A stretch of DNA of 64,000 bases, taken from the NCBI RefSeq assembly GCF_900155365.1, contig NZ_LT699743.1, forward strand, positions 141,736 through 205,735. The letters are read 5' to 3'. Positions 17,106 to 26,764 of this stretch are shown here, one piece after another. A program made the translations under genes and the position numbers. Each line of letters starts with the position of its first letter. The first letter of the stretch is position 1. A model generated the notes under the pieces. It saw only the letters and a list, made by a program, of their open reading frames with translations, did no database searches and had not been told where the DNA came from. This stretch comes from Collinsella bouchesdurhonensis. GTDB taxonomy: Bacteria; Actinomycetota; Coriobacteriia; Coriobacteriales; Coriobacteriaceae.

Positions 17106-19556
17106 ATGAATGCATTCGATCGTTTTGCGCCCTTTGTGCAGGATTTTATCTACGCAAACGGATGGGAGAGCCTCCGCTCCATCCAGGTGGCGGCGGCGGA
17201 CGCCATATTCAACACCAACGAAAACGTACTGCTCACCGCAAGCACCGCTTTGGGCAAAACCGAAGCGGCGTTCTTCCCCATCTTGACGCTGTTTTCCGAA
17301 GACCCGCCGGCAAGCGTGGGCGCTCTGTACATCGGCCCGCTCAAGGCTCTTATCAACGACCAGTTCTATCGCCTAAACGACCTGTGCGACCAAGCCGATA
17401 TCCCGGTATGGCACTGGCACGGAGACGTCGCCGCTTCGCACAAGCGCAAGCTGCTGCAAAACCCCTCCGGCATCCTGCAGATCACGCCCGAATCGCTCGA
17501 AGCATTGCTGCTGCATAAGCACTCCGCCATCTCGCGTCTCTTTGGCGACCTGCGATTCATCGTGATCGACGAGGTTCACTCCCTACTGCGTGGCGATCGC
17601 GGTGGTCAGACACTCTGCCTCATCGAGCGCCTCTCCGCCATGGCGGGCGTCAATCCGCGGCGTATCGGCCTTTCCGCCACGATGGGCGACCCCGAGCGCA
17701 CGGGCGATTTCTTGGCTGCGGGCACCGGACGAGGCACCATCATCCCCCGCTTTGATGAGCCGCGCCGCACCTGGCGGCTCTCCATGGACCACTTTTACAT
17801 TACAGGCCCACAGGCCACAGAGCGCCTTACTGTCTCGACAGACCCTCAACCCGCCGAGGTCATATCGGTCGAAACGCTGCCCGCGGGTGTCCCCTCGGTA
17901 GAAGACGTTCTTGCGCGTGCATATGAACCGGGCGCCGAGCCACGCGAACTCGCTGCTTCGACTGCCCGCAAGGAAACCGTGGGACAGGAACCTCCACATG
18001 TACAAGACACCGCTCGGGATGCGACGGAAAACAACGCCGCAGACGTCTCCATTCCGCCTGCCGCTCAACAAGAACTTATGGCGCCGAGCGATACCGCCCC
18101 GCAAGATGCCGACCCCGGTATCGGATACATCTTTGAGCATACGCGCGGGCGCAAGTGCCTGGTCTTTGTGAACTCACGCGAGGAAGCCGAGGGCGTGTGT
18201 ACGCTTCTTCGCCAGTATTGCGAGGCCATGCACGAACCCGATCGATTCCTTATCCATCACGGCAACCTCTCGGCTTCATATCGTCAATCCGCCGAAGAAG
18301 CCATGCGCGACGAAGAGCTGACACTCACCACCGTCACCACCGCCACGCTTGAGCTGGGTATCGACATCGGCCGCTTGGAGCGCGCTTTCCAGATTGATGC
18401 ACCCTTTACCGTCAGCTCGTTCCTTCAACGCATGGGTCGCACCGGCCGACGTGACCTCCCGCCCGAGATGCACTTCGTAATACGCGAGGAGCAGCCCGAA
18501 CCGCGCTCGATGTTGCCCGAAACTATCCCCTGGAAGCTCCTACAGGGTATAGCGCTCGTGCAACTCTACCTGGAAGAGCGCTGGGTCGAGCCCCCGCAAC
18601 TCGACCGCCTTCCCTATAGCCTGCTCTATCACCAGGTTATGGCCACGCTTGCCTCCTGCGGTGAACTCACGCCCGCAGAGCTCGCGGGTCGCGTGCTCAC
18701 GCTCTCGTACTTCCATCGTGTGACCGCCGACGACCTGCGCTGTCTGCTCCATTACCTGCTGGAGACCGACCAGATTGAACAAACGGAACGCGGTGGTCTC
18801 ATCGTGGGCATCACGGGCGAGCGCACTACTAATTCATTCAAGTTCTACGCTGTGTTCCAGGAAAACGAGGAGTACACGGTACGCTGCGAATCCTCCGAGC
18901 TCGGTACCATCGTCAACCCGCCACCGCCAGGCGAGCGCATCGCCATTGCCGGTCATTGTTGGATTGTCGAAGAGGTGGACCACAAGCGCCGCCTGGTGTA
19001 CTGTACGCAGGTCAAAGGCCGTGTTCCCGCCTATTTTGGCGATTGCCCCGGAGACATCAACACCCACGTGCTCGAACGCATGCGCCGCGTTCTGCGCGAA
19101 ACCAGCTCCTATCCATACCTTATGGGCAATGCCCGCGCACGCCTCTTGCAGGCACGTCATGTGGCGCGTGCTGGAGGCGTCACCGAACGTCCGCTCATCA
19201 ACCTGGGCGGCGACACTTGGGCACTGTTCCCCTGGCTTGGAAGCTATGCATTCCTGGCACTCGAGCGCCTGCTTAAAATCAAATGCGCAAAAGAGCTAGG
19301 CCTCAAGGGGCTTGATCCCTCGCGCCCCTATTTTTTGCAGTTCCGCATGGACGCCGACGAGGAGACGTTCTATGAGGTATGTACCGAGGCCGCGCAGAGC
19401 GACTTTGACCCCATAGAACTCGTCTATCCCGGCGAGGTGCCGTACTTTAACAAGTACGACCAGTTCCTGCCCGAATCACTCGTGCGCAAAGGCTTTGCCG
19501 AGGGCGTACTGGATATCGAGGGTATGCGTCGTCGCGTAGCCTCCTGGAGAGCATAA
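17106..19556 (+). CDS. Lhr-like DEAD/DEAH helicase (BrxHI-like)
   Basis: This 816-residue superfamily 2 helicase has motif I STALGKTEA (about 46-54), motif II DEVHSLLRGDRGGQ (about 155-168), motif III LSATMGDP and motif VI QRMGRTGR (about 440). Between the two RecA domains is an unusually long, acidic, low-complexity insert of about 100 residues (about 240-335). The C-terminal half follows the Lhr/BrxHI plan: a winged-helix region, then ERIAIAGHCWIVEEVD and a basic GDINTHVLERMRRVL. The start has AAAGGAGG upstream. As the third gene of the operon it probably translocates on DNA or RNA under control of the BrxD-like ATPase. A weak hairpin at 19573-19598 may end the operon. Confidence 0.85.
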   Translation: MNAFDRFAPFVQDFIYANGWESLRSIQVAAADAIFNTNENVLLTASTALGKTEAAFFPILTLFSEDPPASVGALYIGPLKALINDQFYRLNDLCDQADIPVWHWHGDVAASHKRKLLQNPSGILQITPESLEALLLHKHSAISRLFGDLRFIVIDEVHSLLRGDRGGQTLCLIERLSAMAGVNPRRIGLSATMGDPERTGDFLAAGTGRGTIIPRFDEPRRTWRLSMDHFYITGPQATERLTVSTDPQPAEVISVETLPAGVPSVEDVLARAYEPGAEPRELAASTARKETVGQEPPHVQDTARDATENNAADVSIPPAAQQELMAPSDTAPQDADPGIGYIFEHTRGRKCLVFVNSREEAEGVCTLLRQYCEAMHEPDRFLIHHGNLSASYRQSAEEAMRDEELTLTTVTTATLELGIDIGRLERAFQIDAPFTVSSFLQRMGRTGRRDLPPEMHFVIREEQPEPRSMLPETIPWKLLQGIALVQLYLEERWVEPPQLDRLPYSLLYHQVMATLASCGELTPAELAGRVLTLSYFHRVTADDLRCLLHYLLETDQIEQTERGGLIVGITGERTTNSFKFYAVFQENEEYTVRCESSELGTIVNPPPPGERIAIAGHCWIVEEVDHKRRLVYCTQVKGRVPAYFGDCPGDINTHVLERMRRVLRETSSYPYLMGNARARLLQARHVARAGGVTERPLINLGGDTWALFPWLGSYAFLALERLLKIKCAKELGLKGLDPSRPYFLQFRMDADEETFYEVCTEAAQSDFDPIELVYPGEVPYFNKYDQFLPESLVRKGFAEGVLDIEGMRRRVASWRA

Positions 19557-19660
19557 CGGCCTGTCAAGTGATGAGGGTGCGGCATCAACCGTGCCCTCTC
19601 GACTGGCAAGACGCCAGCATCGATATGCACCCGAAGAGACCCGAACGTCTCACCCGGGCG

Positions 19661-20944
19661 TTAGAGCGTCCCCTTGAGGATTCCCTCGTTCGCATCAAAG
19701 CCCTCGCCCAAGATCTGGCCCACAAGGTCATAGCAATACTGCAGGGTAAAATCGCCGCAACCGGGAGCATTACGAATCGCATTTTGCGAGGCGAGCTCCT
19801 CGGTGTAGTCCGAAAGCTTGTAGACGCTCATAGACGGATTAGGCGCGCGATGCGTGACCAGGGGCGTAAGCGAATACTCGGTAACCTTGCAAGCATCGCC
19901 GGTCTTTTCCAGCATGAGCTTGGCCATACCGCCCAGCATGCGTGGCTTTTCGATCTGGCCGGAAACAAAATTGCCCAAAGACCAGAACACGGGAACCTTC
20001 TTGCCGTCGGCACCGTCTCTCACATCGACGTTCTCGAGCACGTGGGGATGCGTGCCGATAATCGCATCGACGCCGGCATCCAGGAAAATCTGGCCGTACT
20101 CAAGCTGGGTATCGTCGGGAGTATAGACATACTCGGTACCCCAGTGAGGGAAAGCGATCACAAAGTCGGCGCCCGCCTCGCGTGCTCGCTTGACATCGCC
20201 GGGCAGGTCGCTCAGGTGCAACTTCTTGACGCACCAAGGAGCGCTATCCGGCAGCGGAATGCCGTTTGTATGCTGGGTGTAGTTGAGCAGTGCAACTTTG
20301 ATGCCGCCACGCTCGATAATATGGATGGCGTCTGCCAGCTCCTGGCTATCCGCCACGCCGGGAACCACCATCTCGGGATGCTTATCGCGCCAATAGGAAA
20401 GATCCCATTTGATGCCTTCAAATCCCTGGTCAAGAGCATGGTTTGTGGCCGTAAGCGCTACGTCCACGCCCGCCTTCGCCTCGGCGTCTCCCAGTTCCTG
20501 GGGGCTATTAAAGTTAGGGAAATCCTCGAGGCCATGCTCGGTGCCGCCCAGAATCGTCTCCTGATTGACGATTGCGATGTCATTATTCGCAAACTCATCG
20601 GTCAAGTTCGCGAAAAAGTGATCGTAATTGTACGTTCCATCCGATCGGCGGCCGCTGTTCCACACACTCGTATGGATGAGCATGTCGCCCACCATCATGA
20701 GGGTAATGCTTTTGGTCGACTGCGCACCATCAAAAACCGTTGCAAGCTGAGGCTCAATGGCTCCCGCGGCAGAGGGACCGGATGCGGAACCGGCGCCAAA
20801 CGGAAGCGCACAGCCCGAAAGGGATGCGGCGCCCGCACAACCAAGGGTGCCCAAAAGACCTGCTATGAAAGCACGACGGGAAATGTCGCACGAAGAATGA
20901 AGTTCGACGTCATGTCGACGGAAGCGGTCCTGCTCCTGCGCCAC
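19661..20944 (-). CDS. CapA-family lipoprotein (Tat-exported metallophosphatase-like)
   Basis: This 427-residue protein belongs to the CapA/PgsA family linked to poly-gamma-glutamate capsules, with a metallophosphatase-like fold. The N-terminus has a twin-arginine signal (SRRAFIAGLLGTLG) that ends in a lipobox (LSGC), so it is likely exported folded and anchored to the membrane. Family motifs include MMVGDMLIH, NQETILGG, ALTATNHALDQG, VIAFPHWGTEY and IIGTHPHVLE. The start is set at the GTG at 20944 because GGGGG lies five bases upstream; a GTG four codons earlier is possible. It sits alone on this strand, about 200 bases after the spermidine-synthase-like gene. No other capsule genes are in the window, so its role may be general cell-wall processing. 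Confidence 0.82.
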   Translation of the reverse strand: MAQEQDRFRRHDVELHSSCDISRRAFIAGLLGTLGCAGAASLSGCALPFGAGSASGPSAAGAIEPQLATVFDGAQSTKSITLMMVGDMLIHTSVWNSGRRSDGTYNYDHFFANLTDEFANNDIAIVNQETILGGTEHGLEDFPNFNSPQELGDAEAKAGVDVALTATNHALDQGFEGIKWDLSYWRDKHPEMVVPGVADSQELADAIHIIERGGIKVALLNYTQHTNGIPLPDSAPWCVKKLHLSDLPGDVKRAREAGADFVIAFPHWGTEYVYTPDDTQLEYGQIFLDAGVDAIIGTHPHVLENVDVRDGADGKKVPVFWSLGNFVSGQIEKPRMLGGMAKLMLEKTGDACKVTEYSLTPLVTHRAPNPSMSVYKLSDYTEELASQNAIRNAPGCGDFTLQYCYDLVGQILGEGFDANEGILKGTL

Positions 20945-21145
20945 GATAACCCCCACAAAAAAACGCGAGCACTTAACAGCAGTAGCATACCGTATCGTCT
21001 GAATTTAACTACCTCAAAAAGCGAGCGGCACCTAAGGGAACGTTGGCTTCGCCCAGGCTGTAGAACGGCGAAATCTTCAAGCGACCAGAACCGGAAGCAC
21101 GGCAAATACGCCGGGCGCCGCTGCACTTCGGCACGCAAAGATTGC

Positions 21146-22030
21146 CTAATCGAACAGCGGCTCGCCAGGAAAGTCCTCTCCATACGCGATAGCATCCGCA
21201 AAGGAGTAGTCCTCGTCTGAGGCGATAAGCAGGTAGTTGTCCTCTTCGCCCAACTCCTCGTCGGTGGTTTGTATCACACTGGCATGCGCAAAAACGCGCA
21301 GTGCGCTCGCTAGCGCATCGCGCAAAAACGAGATATCGGTACCGTGGTCGCGCGAGACGATATTGGCCATATACAGGCCGCCCGGGGTGAGATGTTCCCG
21401 CACCCGCTGTAGCGCTTGCACCGTCGCCACGCTGCGCACGGGATCTGCACCGGCAAAAACGTCGCTAATCACAACGTCGTAAAGCACAGGCTGAGCGCCC
21501 TCCATAGAGATGCGCTCGAGATACACGCGCGCGTCCTCAGTACAAATGCCCAAGCGCGGGCCTACTTCTTGCTCCAAACGGTCAAGGTAGAACCACCGAC
21601 GCGCCATCTGAACGATAGCGGGATCGGCCTCGACCACATCCATCCAAACGTCGTCGCGAGTGGCAAGCAACGCCTTGGGATATGAGAACCCGCCACCGCC
21701 AAGCATGAGCACACGACCGATACCATGGGCGTACCATGCCCTCATCTGCGGCAGGGCCTCAAACATCGTATCGAAGGCGCGAATGTACTCAAATACCGGC
21801 TCCGACCAGCGCTCTCCCAAATACGTAGCCGACTGAAAGACGCCTCCCTGGGCAAGCACGCGCACCTCGGAGCCGTCTTCGAGCTTGAGCACCTTGACAC
21901 GGGCACGACCCGCGCGCGTGCGCACCAGTTGGATGCAACGCGCACCTGCAGCCAGCGCGCCTCCAAGCGCCGCCGCGCCCAACGCCACGCCAACCGCCGT
22001 CGACACGCTCTTGTTTTGCAAGCTCCCCAT
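21146..22030 (-). CDS. spermidine-synthase-like protein with N-terminal membrane helix
   Basis: This 294-residue protein has a hydrophobic N-terminal segment (about residues 10-33) and then a Rossmann methyltransferase-like domain of the spermidine synthase type. The cofactor motif is VLMLGGGGFSYPKAL (about 108-122), followed by VVEADPAIVQMARRWF and DVVISDVFAGADP. The polyamine synthase signature residues are only partly kept and the membrane anchor is atypical, so a different aminopropyl- or methyl-transfer reaction is possible. It starts two bases after the Elp3 stop, with its ribosome site GGGAG inside the end of elp3, so the two are translationally linked. Confidence 0.7.
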   Translation of the reverse strand: MGSLQNKSVSTAVGVALGAAALGGALAAGARCIQLVRTRAGRARVKVLKLEDGSEVRVLAQGGVFQSATYLGERWSEPVFEYIRAFDTMFEALPQMRAWYAHGIGRVLMLGGGGFSYPKALLATRDDVWMDVVEADPAIVQMARRWFYLDRLEQEVGPRLGICTEDARVYLERISMEGAQPVLYDVVISDVFAGADPVRSVATVQALQRVREHLTPGGLYMANIVSRDHGTDISFLRDALASALRVFAHASVIQTTDEELGEEDNYLLIASDEDYSFADAIAYGEDFPGEPLFD

Positions 22031-22032
22031 AG

Positions 22033-23952
22033 CTACAGCTCCCGCGTTTGATAGAGGCCGTTATCGACAAATCCCTGAGTCCGATAATACTCCCGGGTTC
22101 CGATAGCCGAAATCACGTTGATGCGCGCATATCCCGCCTCGCGCGCCATCTCGCATGCCCGCTCGATCAGACGACGGCCCAACCCCATATGCTGAGCCCC
22201 GTTGCCCGCGGCATGCAGGTGTGCCACCTTGCCGTACACATGCACCTCACGAATCATCGCTTCACCCAAATGCACGGGAAGTTCTGCAGAATGCTTACGC
22301 ACATACTCCTGACTGGGCAAAGAGAGCCGCAGGAATCCGGCGATGCGGTTTTCATCGTCGACCCATTGCAAGAAACGCTCGCTTGTATTGGTGGTCTTAT
22401 AGGACACGACGTCGAGATGGAGCTCGTCGAGGGCCACTTCGCGCCCAGCAATCTCGCGATAGCGAATCTCTTCGACACGACGGGCCGCCGCCTGGTCTTG
22501 GCCCAGGCGCAGCTCGACAAGTTGGCGAAGATTGGGCTTCTTGTTGCCCACTTTAATATCCCCCGAAGAGAAGTCTCTGATCATGCGGGAGATACGCGTG
22601 AATGCCGGTGTGGCCAAAACATCGTCGGCGAGGACATCGAGCAGTTCGTCTTCCGTGTAGGGGCGCCACGAGCCGTCCTCGTATCTCGCGCAAAGGCGCG
22701 CGCCCTCGATGAGCGCGCAGGGATAGAGTTTGATCTCGTCGGGCTGGAATGCAGCTTCACTCACAAGGCGTACGTAATCAAGCTTGTCCTGCTCGGGCGT
22801 GGCGCCCAGAAGATTTGCCATTGCGTGAGCATGGATCTTAAAGCCAAAGATGCGCAACAGGTCAAACGACTGGGCGACGCGCTCGAGCCTGATGCCGCGC
22901 TCGTTAAGGTCGAGAATGTGCTGGTTCAAGCTCTGTACGCCCATCTGGATCTTCGTGGCGCCCAGGCGGCGAATGAGCGTCAATGCTTGCGGCGTCACCG
23001 CGTCGGGACGCGTCTCGATCACAAGCCCCACCACGCGATGCACGGCGGTCTCGTTGATACGCTGCTGGCGTTCGAGCTCCTCGAGCGTTCCCACCTGGAA
23101 CTCCGCCGCCCTTCCCCATGGGGAGTTTTTACCGTAGAGCTTCGCCATGCAGCGATTGTACGTAGCATCTGTATCGGACATGTCGTCGATGCGCTGCTGC
23201 CACGATGCGACCCCGCGCGCAATCGCCTCTGCGTCCGTCGAGACGCCAAGGTCACGATATCGCGCGCGTCGATCGAGAACCGCCTGCGGGACCTCGTGCG
23301 GATCGGTCTGCTCCAGCAGCTCCGCTGCGCGTTCGCGCGTAGATGCGCCCGGGTCTGCGAGCATGGGATTTGCCGCCACACCCGCCACGGCGTTGTCGTT
23401 GAGGGCGCGGAAGAGCTCAGTCACAAACCAGATTTGGTACTCGCGCGGATAGTCGCTCCAGGTGCCGCCGAGCACGATGAGCTCGATCTTGTCGGTAGCA
23501 TGCCCCATCTGCGTAAGCGCCGTTAGACGGGCACTCACCTGCAGATACGGATCAAAACAGTTTTGCTCCGCACGGGCGCATGCGGGCTCGGCATGCAGGT
23601 AGCTCTTGGGCATGCGCAGATCGTTGGGACAAAAGAGGCAATCGCCCGAGCACGGCCACGGCTTGGTGATAACAGTGATGGTCGCCACGCCCGAGGCCGT
23701 GCGACGCGGCTTCATACGCAGGACCTGCATCAGGCACTGCTCGAGCTCGGGCGTGACATTCCACGCGGACCATCGCTCGTTGTCCTCGCGTTTGACGCGT
23801 TGGTAAAACGGCAGCAGGCGGCGCTTCGCGAGCATTCGCTTATCGGCACCCTCGCGGCGTGCCTCGGCATGTATCAGTTTGACGAGCACTTGATCGTCGA
23901 CGGTCTCGCCGCGGCGCAGGCGCTCAAGTATGTTCAAAATAATCTGTTCCAT
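22033..23952 (-). CDS. Elp3-type tRNA uridine(34) modification radical SAM/acetyltransferase
   Basis: This 639-residue protein has the two-domain structure of bacterial Elp3. An N-terminal radical SAM domain carries CSGDCLFCPNDLRMPKSY (the CX4CX2C-type iron-sulfur cluster, here with spacing C-x3-C-x2-C; about residues 100-117). The GNAT acetyltransferase domain at the C-terminus has HLHAAGNGAQHMGLGRRLIE (about 580-600). The family acetylates the wobble uridine of tRNA on the way to 5-carboxymethyl modifications. The start at 23952 has a weak G-rich site upstream. It leads an operon with the spermidine-synthase-like gene. Confidence 0.88.
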   Translation of the reverse strand: MEQIILNILERLRRGETVDDQVLVKLIHAEARREGADKRMLAKRRLLPFYQRVKREDNERWSAWNVTPELEQCLMQVLRMKPRRTASGVATITVITKPWPCSGDCLFCPNDLRMPKSYLHAEPACARAEQNCFDPYLQVSARLTALTQMGHATDKIELIVLGGTWSDYPREYQIWFVTELFRALNDNAVAGVAANPMLADPGASTRERAAELLEQTDPHEVPQAVLDRRARYRDLGVSTDAEAIARGVASWQQRIDDMSDTDATYNRCMAKLYGKNSPWGRAAEFQVGTLEELERQQRINETAVHRVVGLVIETRPDAVTPQALTLIRRLGATKIQMGVQSLNQHILDLNERGIRLERVAQSFDLLRIFGFKIHAHAMANLLGATPEQDKLDYVRLVSEAAFQPDEIKLYPCALIEGARLCARYEDGSWRPYTEDELLDVLADDVLATPAFTRISRMIRDFSSGDIKVGNKKPNLRQLVELRLGQDQAAARRVEEIRYREIAGREVALDELHLDVVSYKTTNTSERFLQWVDDENRIAGFLRLSLPSQEYVRKHSAELPVHLGEAMIREVHVYGKVAHLHAAGNGAQHMGLGRRLIERACEMAREAGYARINVISAIGTREYYRTQGFVDNGLYQTREL

Positions 23953-23961
23953 GCCCCCATT

Positions 23962-24002
23962 GTAAAGGCAAAGGCGCCGGTGCCGACCTCGGCCCCGGCG
24001 CC
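23962..24002 (-). terminator. terminator after the DUF4097 gene
   Basis: On the minus strand a GGCGCCGG/CCGGCGCC hairpin (23995-24002 with 23973-23980) is followed by a moderately T-rich stretch (TTTGCCTTT), between the DUF4097 gene and elp3. Confidence 0.65.
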
Positions 24003-24039
24003 TCCATCAAACGGCGCATCTATATCTTCGTCTGGCCCG

Positions 24040-24939
24040 CTACTCCGGATCAAATGACATGTCGCCCGAACCGACCTTAAAACGATACGTGGCAGACTTA
24101 TCGCCGTTATCGAACTCATGATTCAAAATGGTCTCGCCATCGTAGCCAAGCGGAAGGAAATCGCTCTCGAAGTCGCCGCCGCCCACGGTAAGGCTCGCCT
24201 TAAAGCCCGTAGAATTCGGAACCGTCATCTCCACATCGCCCGAGTCCACGCTTGCGTCCATCGACTTCGCGGGGGCCTGGTAGAGTTCGAACGTCACATC
24301 GCCCGAACCGACCTCGGCATTCAGAGTGTCGGTCACGGTGCCCGCAAACGCGACGTCTCCCGAGCCCAACGTCAAATCAAAGTCGTGGCACGCAATGTCC
24401 GCGACCGTCAGGTCTCCCAACCCCACGTTTGCCGTAATACCTATCATGCTATCGGCAAGCTCACGCGGCAGTTCAATGGTGACCTTACGGTCATGGGCGC
24501 GCTCGTCATCGCAGTCGAACTGGCTAATCTTGAGTGTAGAGCCCTCAATCTTGGCCAGATCCTGAGTGGCGGCATCGGAAGCAGACGCCCCCTTTGCAAC
24601 GTTCCCGCTTTCGATGACACGTACCGGTCCGCCAGAGACACGTTTAACCTCGACCGTCCCCGACGTCACGTCCAAGTCAAGCGATGTGAACGCGTCGGCA
24701 TCAAACGTTTCGCTCGAAAGCTGTTGAGGCCGAGCGGAATAGTTACCGCTATTCAAGGAATCGTCCTCGTCAAACGCATCGTCCATACCTGACAAGTCGG
24801 ATACAACATCGTCGAGATCCCACGGACCATTAAAATGAATCAATGTCCGCGAAACGCCAAAGACAAGTCCGATGATGAGCACGAACGCTCCGATGCCAAC
24901 GCCCAAGCGTACCTTGGATTCATGCGAAAGCTTCATCAT
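24040..24939 (-). CDS. DUF4097-family membrane-anchored beta-repeat protein
   Basis: This 299-residue protein has one transmembrane helix near the N-terminus (about residues 14-33) and a long outside part. The second half is made of repeated beta-strand units with the motif GSGDV/GDLTV (TSGTVEVKRVSG, VGLGDLTVADI, LGSGDVAFAG, VGSGDVTFEL, VDSGDVEMTV, VGSGDMSFDPE), the DUF4097 beta-helix pattern. Its start overlaps the stop of the XRE gene (ATGA), so the two form a regulator/envelope pair. A sensor or anti-activator of envelope state is likely by analogy with similar XRE/DUF4097 pairs. The true ligand is unknown. Confidence 0.8.
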   Translation of the reverse strand: MMKLSHESKVRLGVGIGAFVLIIGLVFGVSRTLIHFNGPWDLDDVVSDLSGMDDAFDEDDSLNSGNYSARPQQLSSETFDADAFTSLDLDVTSGTVEVKRVSGGPVRVIESGNVAKGASASDAATQDLAKIEGSTLKISQFDCDDERAHDRKVTIELPRELADSMIGITANVGLGDLTVADIACHDFDLTLGSGDVAFAGTVTDTLNAEVGSGDVTFELYQAPAKSMDASVDSGDVEMTVPNSTGFKASLTVGGGDFESDFLPLGYDGETILNHEFDNGDKSATYRFKVGSGDMSFDPE

Positions 24940-25652
24940 TCATCACCCTCTTTGACGATCGGGTCAGCGGTAGTCGCGGTAGCCACGTCAGCATCAACCG
25001 TAGCGGAAGCATTCTGAGCCCTAGCCGTCATCGGCGCCGGACCAACCTGAATATCCCCGCGTGCCCAATCACCATCGAGCGCACGCGCCACCCAGTGATA
25101 GATGGGAATCGTAAAGAAGACCAGCGCGGCAAAGGGGCCGGCACCAAACGGGAACATCAGCAAAAAGAACAGCAGCCAGCACACGGCCCGATACGGGAAC
25201 GACTGGAACGGGCCCTTCACCGGAGTCGAGCTAACTGCGCCGCCACTCGTCGCCTGCGCCGCCACGGCATTGGCGGCCTGCGCGCTCCAACCTGCAGCCT
25301 GCGCTGCCTTGGCCGCAGCATCACTCGCCTGCGTTGCCGCCTCGGTAGCGCGCGCTGCCGCCTCATGGGTACGAGCACGCTCTGCCGCCTCGGCCTCGCG
25401 CTGACGGGCGCGGTCCTCGTTCTCAAATTCGATATCGTCCTCGATCTCGGCGCTCGGATTGAGCAGCTCGTCCAGGCTCACACCATAGAGCTTGGCGAGC
25501 GAAATCAGATTCTCGGTATCGGGCGAGCTCTCCGCGCGCTCCCATTTACTGACCGCCTGACGCGAGAGGCCCAGCCTTCGCGCCAAGCCCTCCTGGCTAA
25601 AGCCCTTACTGCGGCGAAGATCGGCGAGCCGCTGTGCAGTTTCTACATTCAT
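24936..25652 (-). CDS. XRE-family regulator with membrane helices
   Basis: This 238-residue protein has an N-terminal helix-turn-helix (FSQEGLARRLGLSRQAVSKW, about residues 17-36) and an alanine-rich coiled-coil-like linker (about 75-145, many AAR/AAT repeats). Two hydrophobic helices follow (about 160-195). The start at 25652 is supported by AGGAGG four bases upstream. It is co-translated with the DUF4097 gene. Its DNA-binding domain is nearly identical to that of the protein at 12426-13382, so the two may share operator sites. Confidence 0.85.
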   Translation of the reverse strand: MNVETAQRLADLRRSKGFSQEGLARRLGLSRQAVSKWERAESSPDTENLISLAKLYGVSLDELLNPSAEIEDDIEFENEDRARQREAEAAERARTHEAAARATEAATQASDAAAKAAQAAGWSAQAANAVAAQATSGGAVSSTPVKGPFQSFPYRAVCWLLFFLLMFPFGAGPFAALVFFTIPIYHWVARALDGDWARGDIQVGPAPMTARAQNASATVDADVATATTADPIVKEGDE

Positions 25653-25918
25653 GGTTCCTCCTATCTGATGCCAGCCGTGCCGCCGGATCGTTTTGTTCTT
25701 AAGGCGCCTTGCACAGTTAAAATCTATCCGCCACCGCCAAAAGTATGCCACCTATTCTAGTGAGATTTTTGACAACCGGCGGTTGCGGGTGCATGTGAGC
25801 TGGGAAAATGTGTCTAAACAAAGCAATGACGCCCACTCGGTTGTTCCTGCCGCAACGTTAACGGTAGTATGGTCGTGCAGTTTATTCCGCGTGTCGCCAA
25901 CGGAAGGAGCCTCGCACC

Positions 25919-26764
25919 GTGAACCGCGATTTTGCCTCATCGCTCATCCAGCTCAACAACACGTTCTATCGCGAGCACGCCGCCTCCTTTTCCGACACGC
26001 GCCGGGCTCCCTGGCCCGGTTGGGTTCGTACCATGGACATCGCACTCGAGCAGATTGACGCGGTCGGTGGCGAGCAACCAGTCCGCGCCTTCGATCTTGC
26101 CTGCGGCAATATGCGGTTCGAACACTTCGCTCTCGGCCGCCTGAGCTCTTCGCCTTTCGCCGGCCGTCCTCTCGAGTTCTATGGCGTCGACTCATGTCAA
26201 GACCTCGCCACCGACGAAGGTGGATACGCTCGACGCATTCCCAACCTGCACTTCCAAGAAGTCGATGTGCTCGGAACGTTGATGAAGCTCAACCCCGCCG
26301 ATATGCCCGATGTGGTCTTCGACGCCCCGCTCGCCGACATTTCTGTCTGCTTTGGTTTTATGCACCATGTGCCGTCGTGCGAGTACCGCGTACGCGTGCT
26401 CGACGCCCTGGTGCGTCAGACGCGTCTGGGCGGCATCATCGCCATCAGCTTTTGGGAGTTCATGAACGACGAGCGCATGGTGCGCAAGGCCGCCCGTGCC
26501 GAGGCGCGCGCCGAGCTCGCTCCTCCGTTCGAAGGGTATGACCCCTCGCAGTTCGAGCCGGGCGACCACCTTATCGGTTGGCAAAACGACCATCACGCCT
26601 ATCGCTACTGCCACCACTTTGACGATCAACAAATCACCGACTTGGTAACAGGAGTGCGCGCATTGAGCACGAACGATGACGCCCCCGTACGCGAGCTAGC
26701 ACGCTTTCATGCCGACGGACATAGCGGCGAGCTCAATCGCTATGTAATCTTGCAAAGAGCCTGA
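25919..26764 (+). CDS. class I SAM-dependent methyltransferase
   Basis: This 281-residue Rossmann methyltransferase has motif I as FDLACGNMRFEHF (about residues 59-71), an acidic end of strand 2 in FYGVDSCQDL and the motif IV-like region ADISVCFGFMHHVPS (about 139-153). The substrate is not evident; the HH residues resemble small-molecule methyltransferases of the UbiE/Methyltransf_11 group. The start is a GTG at 25919 with AAGGAG upstream. It is divergent from the XRE gene; the 266-base gap between them probably carries both promoters. Confidence 0.8.
   Translation: MNRDFASSLIQLNNTFYREHAASFSDTRRAPWPGWVRTMDIALEQIDAVGGEQPVRAFDLACGNMRFEHFALGRLSSSPFAGRPLEFYGVDSCQDLATDEGGYARRIPNLHFQEVDVLGTLMKLNPADMPDVVFDAPLADISVCFGFMHHVPSCEYRVRVLDALVRQTRLGGIIAISFWEFMNDERMVRKAARAEARAELAPPFEGYDPSQFEPGDHLIGWQNDHHAYRYCHHFDDQQITDLVTGVRALSTNDDAPVRELARFHADGHSGELNRYVILQRA

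Noticed and set aside
15723..19556. A complete BREX system
   Set aside because: Only BrxD- and BrxHI-like genes are present; the defining pglX, pglZ and brxC-type genes are absent on both sides.
19568..21220. 550-codon plus-strand open frame
   Set aside because: It lies opposite the CapA-family gene, which has a Tat signal, lipobox and family motifs; the plus-strand product shows no domain.
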